Shown piece after piece: positions 62,332 through 64,000 of a DNA stretch of 64,000 nucleotides. How positions within the stretch are numbered: position 1 is the first letter of the stretch; every line of letters starts with the position of its first letter. This DNA comes from Corynebacterium amycolatum (GTDB taxonomy: Bacteria > Actinomycetota > Actinomycetes > Mycobacteriales > Mycobacteriaceae). The notes below the pieces were generated by a model that had not been told where the DNA came from, made no database searches, and worked only from the letters and a program-made list of their open reading frames with translations. The translations under genes and the position numbers were made by a program. The stretch is taken from the NCBI RefSeq assembly GCF_016889425.1, contig NZ_CP069513.1, positions 62,001 through 126,000 on the forward strand, read 5' to 3'.

Positions 62332-63921
62332 TTAGCTCTTTTGGCTTGACGACGGTTCCCCGTCGCCGCCCTCCTCCGAGTCTTCGGTGTCCTCATCGGA
62401 TTCACCCTCATCGGTCGCATCTACTTCGCTCGACTCTCCTCCGCCTGCGGCGCTTTCCGAATCCTCTTCAGAGTCGTCCGATTCCTCAGCGTCTTCTGAA
62501 GCATCTTCAGACTCAGCACCGGACTCTGATTCCTCCTCTGTGTCGGACTCGACTTCATCTTCGGAGGTCGCTACGACTTCCCCGTCGACAATCTCCTCCG
62601 ACTCCTCTGACTCCTCCGAGCTGTCCCCGTCATTGTCGGACTTATCGGCGTCGCCGGCATCCTCAGCCTCAGCATGACCGTTTCCATCTCCCGCAGGCTT
62701 CGGCGGGAACTTTTCTGCGGCCACTTCCGAGACTCCCTTGTCCCTACCAAGTGACGGCACACCGGTCATCGCAACAACCACGATGGCCCCCGGAACAACC
62801 AGCCACATCGAGCCGAGCAGTCCAGTCAGCCACCAGGAGGCACCGGCCCACCCAAAGATGCCAACCTCACCGCCGAGCAGCCAAGCCAGCCCCATGAGGA
62901 ACATGATTGACCACACGGCAGCGAGAACGACGACCAGGTAGGGCTGCTTCGGTGCAGATTTCTTCAGGAATGCCACGACGCGCCAAGCTGCGACGGCTGG
63001 CGGTAGCACAATCAGCACTCCGAAAGCCCAGTGCGCCAGCGACTGAGGCATGGCAGCCAAAATCGGCAGGGGTGGCAGCTGAGCCGGGTGCACTGCGAAT
63101 AGTCCAGCCTCCGCAGGCCCGAAGGTCGATTTTCCACCTACCAGCACACCGACAGCACCGAAGGCTACATTCGGCAGGTAAAGCAGCGAGAGACCGCTGA
63201 CCGCAACACTTTCACCGGCGGTATCCGTGATTGCAAATGTCTCTGCCAGCAACTCTCGATGCCAAATCAGCGAAACGAGTGTCACCGCAACACCGACCAG
63301 CCACAGCCATGCCACGTAGCTGACCGCCAGTCGCGCAGACCCGAGCAACCATTCCGGCAACTTCCGGCGCAGCAGTAGTGCACGCAGCAACCGCTGCCCC
63401 ATTCCCAGCACCAAGGCCACGAGATTTACGAGCAGCGCAGCCGCAATCGCCAGACCGAAACTGGGGGTCTGAACGCGGGGAAACACCTTCGACGCGTCGT
63501 AAAGCATGAGCCACGCGATGATGGTGAGAACAATGGGCGTGCCCAGATACGCGCCGACCAACGCGCGCACGTCCTTGATGCTGATGCGGTCAGCGACCTC
63601 GCGGCGCACCCGCCAAGCGATGAATGCCACCGTCAGCACTGCGGGTAGCGCCGGCGTGAGCCCCAGCGTCGTGCCGTTAAAGCGGAACGGGGCAAGGTTA
63701 AACATCATCCACAGCGACGCGATACTCGCTGGAAGCGGAGACATTCCAGCGCCGCTGACGATGACGCCAATCAGAGCTACCGAGATGATGAACAGCAATA
63801 CGACGCCGTAAGAACCGGCAACAGACAGCCCAAACCGGCGCACACGGGGAGAGTTAATGAAACGACGGACCCCCGAGGGACGCCCCTTGCGTGACGACGT
63901 TCCGGAGCCCCCCGCTTTCAT
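62332..63921 (-). CDS. DUF6350/PerM-like multi-pass membrane protein with acidic tail
   Basis: A 529-residue integral membrane protein. About ten hydrophobic segments fill residues 28-400, and a C-terminal tail of about 125 residues is almost wholly Glu, Asp, Ser and Gly. This matches the actinobacterial family next to purN (M. tuberculosis PerM, Rv0955, linked to cell division and persistence). The start ATG at 63921 is a guess: the reading frame stays open to the right edge, so the true start may lie outside the window. Confidence 0.75.
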   Translation of the reverse strand: MKAGGSGTSSRKGRPSGVRRFINSPRVRRFGLSVAGSYGVVLLFIISVALIGVIVSGAGMSPLPASIASLWMMFNLAPFRFNGTTLGLTPALPAVLTVAFIAWRVRREVADRISIKDVRALVGAYLGTPIVLTIIAWLMLYDASKVFPRVQTPSFGLAIAAALLVNLVALVLGMGQRLLRALLLRRKLPEWLLGSARLAVSYVAWLWLVGVAVTLVSLIWHRELLAETFAITDTAGESVAVSGLSLLYLPNVAFGAVGVLVGGKSTFGPAEAGLFAVHPAQLPPLPILAAMPQSLAHWAFGVLIVLPPAVAAWRVVAFLKKSAPKQPYLVVVLAAVWSIMFLMGLAWLLGGEVGIFGWAGASWWLTGLLGSMWLVVPGAIVVVAMTGVPSLGRDKGVSEVAAEKFPPKPAGDGNGHAEAEDAGDADKSDNDGDSSEESEESEEIVDGEVVATSEDEVESDTEEESESGAESEDASEDAEESDDSEEDSESAAGGGESSEVDATDEGESDEDTEDSEEGGDGEPSSSQKS

Positions 63922-64000
63922 CTTCGTCGTGGCGCCTCGATTGCTGTCGGCACCGACGCTGCGCGCACCGCCAGTCCGGCCGGCCTGCGTGTTCTGCCAT

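Noticed and set aside
62262..62897. Arg/Pro-rich frame opposite the PerM-like tail
   Set aside because: Produced by reading the acidic Ser/Glu/Asp codons backwards; no independent support.

Overview
The window is a piece of chromosome from an actinobacterium of the Mycobacteriales, most likely a Corynebacterium. The basis is gene content and order: mtrA-mtrB-lpqB, secA1, the rmlD-wbbL-manC wall/mannan genes, whiB2, a DesA3-type desaturase with its reductase, and many neighbours in the same order as Mycobacterium tuberculosis Rv3223c-Rv3267. GTG and TTG starts are common, G+C is moderate, and there is a GlxR-like site. I saw no tRNA, rRNA, CRISPR array, transposase or phage gene.

Layout. 1-10,400: sigH (cut by the left edge), a YbaK-type deacylase, a SRAP protein, aroA-rsgA-clc, the desaturase/reductase pair, a DUF6912 gene with a HAD-like gene, and an Rv3235-like gene. 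10,400-21,800: secA1, hpf, comF, lpqB, mtrB, mtrA, tmk, ahcY and a DUF4259 gene. mtrA carries an in-frame TGA inside its DNA-binding domain. 22,000-33,500: a Ser/Thr/Pro-rich lipoprotein, then sugar-nucleotide and wall-linker genes (manA, TobH-like, phosphomannomutase, manC, wbbL, rmlD), whiB2 and an LCP ligase. 33,475-47,042: a [NiFe]-hydrogenase island. It holds a Tat-exported small subunit, a large subunit, an unusual cytochrome b, a maturation protease, a full hyp set with two hypA and two hypC genes, and an orphan large-subunit homologue. 47,043-59,900: a leucine/itaconate-type acyl-CoA catabolic cluster matching M. tuberculosis Rv2498c-Rv2506, extended by a thiolase and a second CitE-like gene. 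60,000-64,000: purH, purN and a PerM/DUF6350 membrane protein.

How the parts work together. The hydrogenase island looks self-contained: HypA/HypB deliver nickel, HypE/HypF make cyanide, HypC/HypD assemble the Fe(CN)2CO unit, and the protease trims the large subunit. The Tat-exported enzyme should then pass electrons from H2 through cytochrome b to the quinone pool. The catabolic cluster should take isovaleryl-CoA through dehydrogenase, carboxylase, hydratase and lyase to acetoacetate and acetyl-CoA. CoA transferase and thiolase would complete the route, under a TetR regulator and probably GlxR.

Most notable: (1) the mtrA nonsense codon beside intact mtrB and lpqB; (2) a hydrogenase cytochrome b carrying an N-terminal module that resembles the nucleotide-binding domain of P-type H+-ATPases; (3) an orphan hydrogenase large-subunit homologue paired with a HypC; (4) several near-perfect palindromes at promoters (hydrogenase, desaturase reductase, rmlD, accD1).
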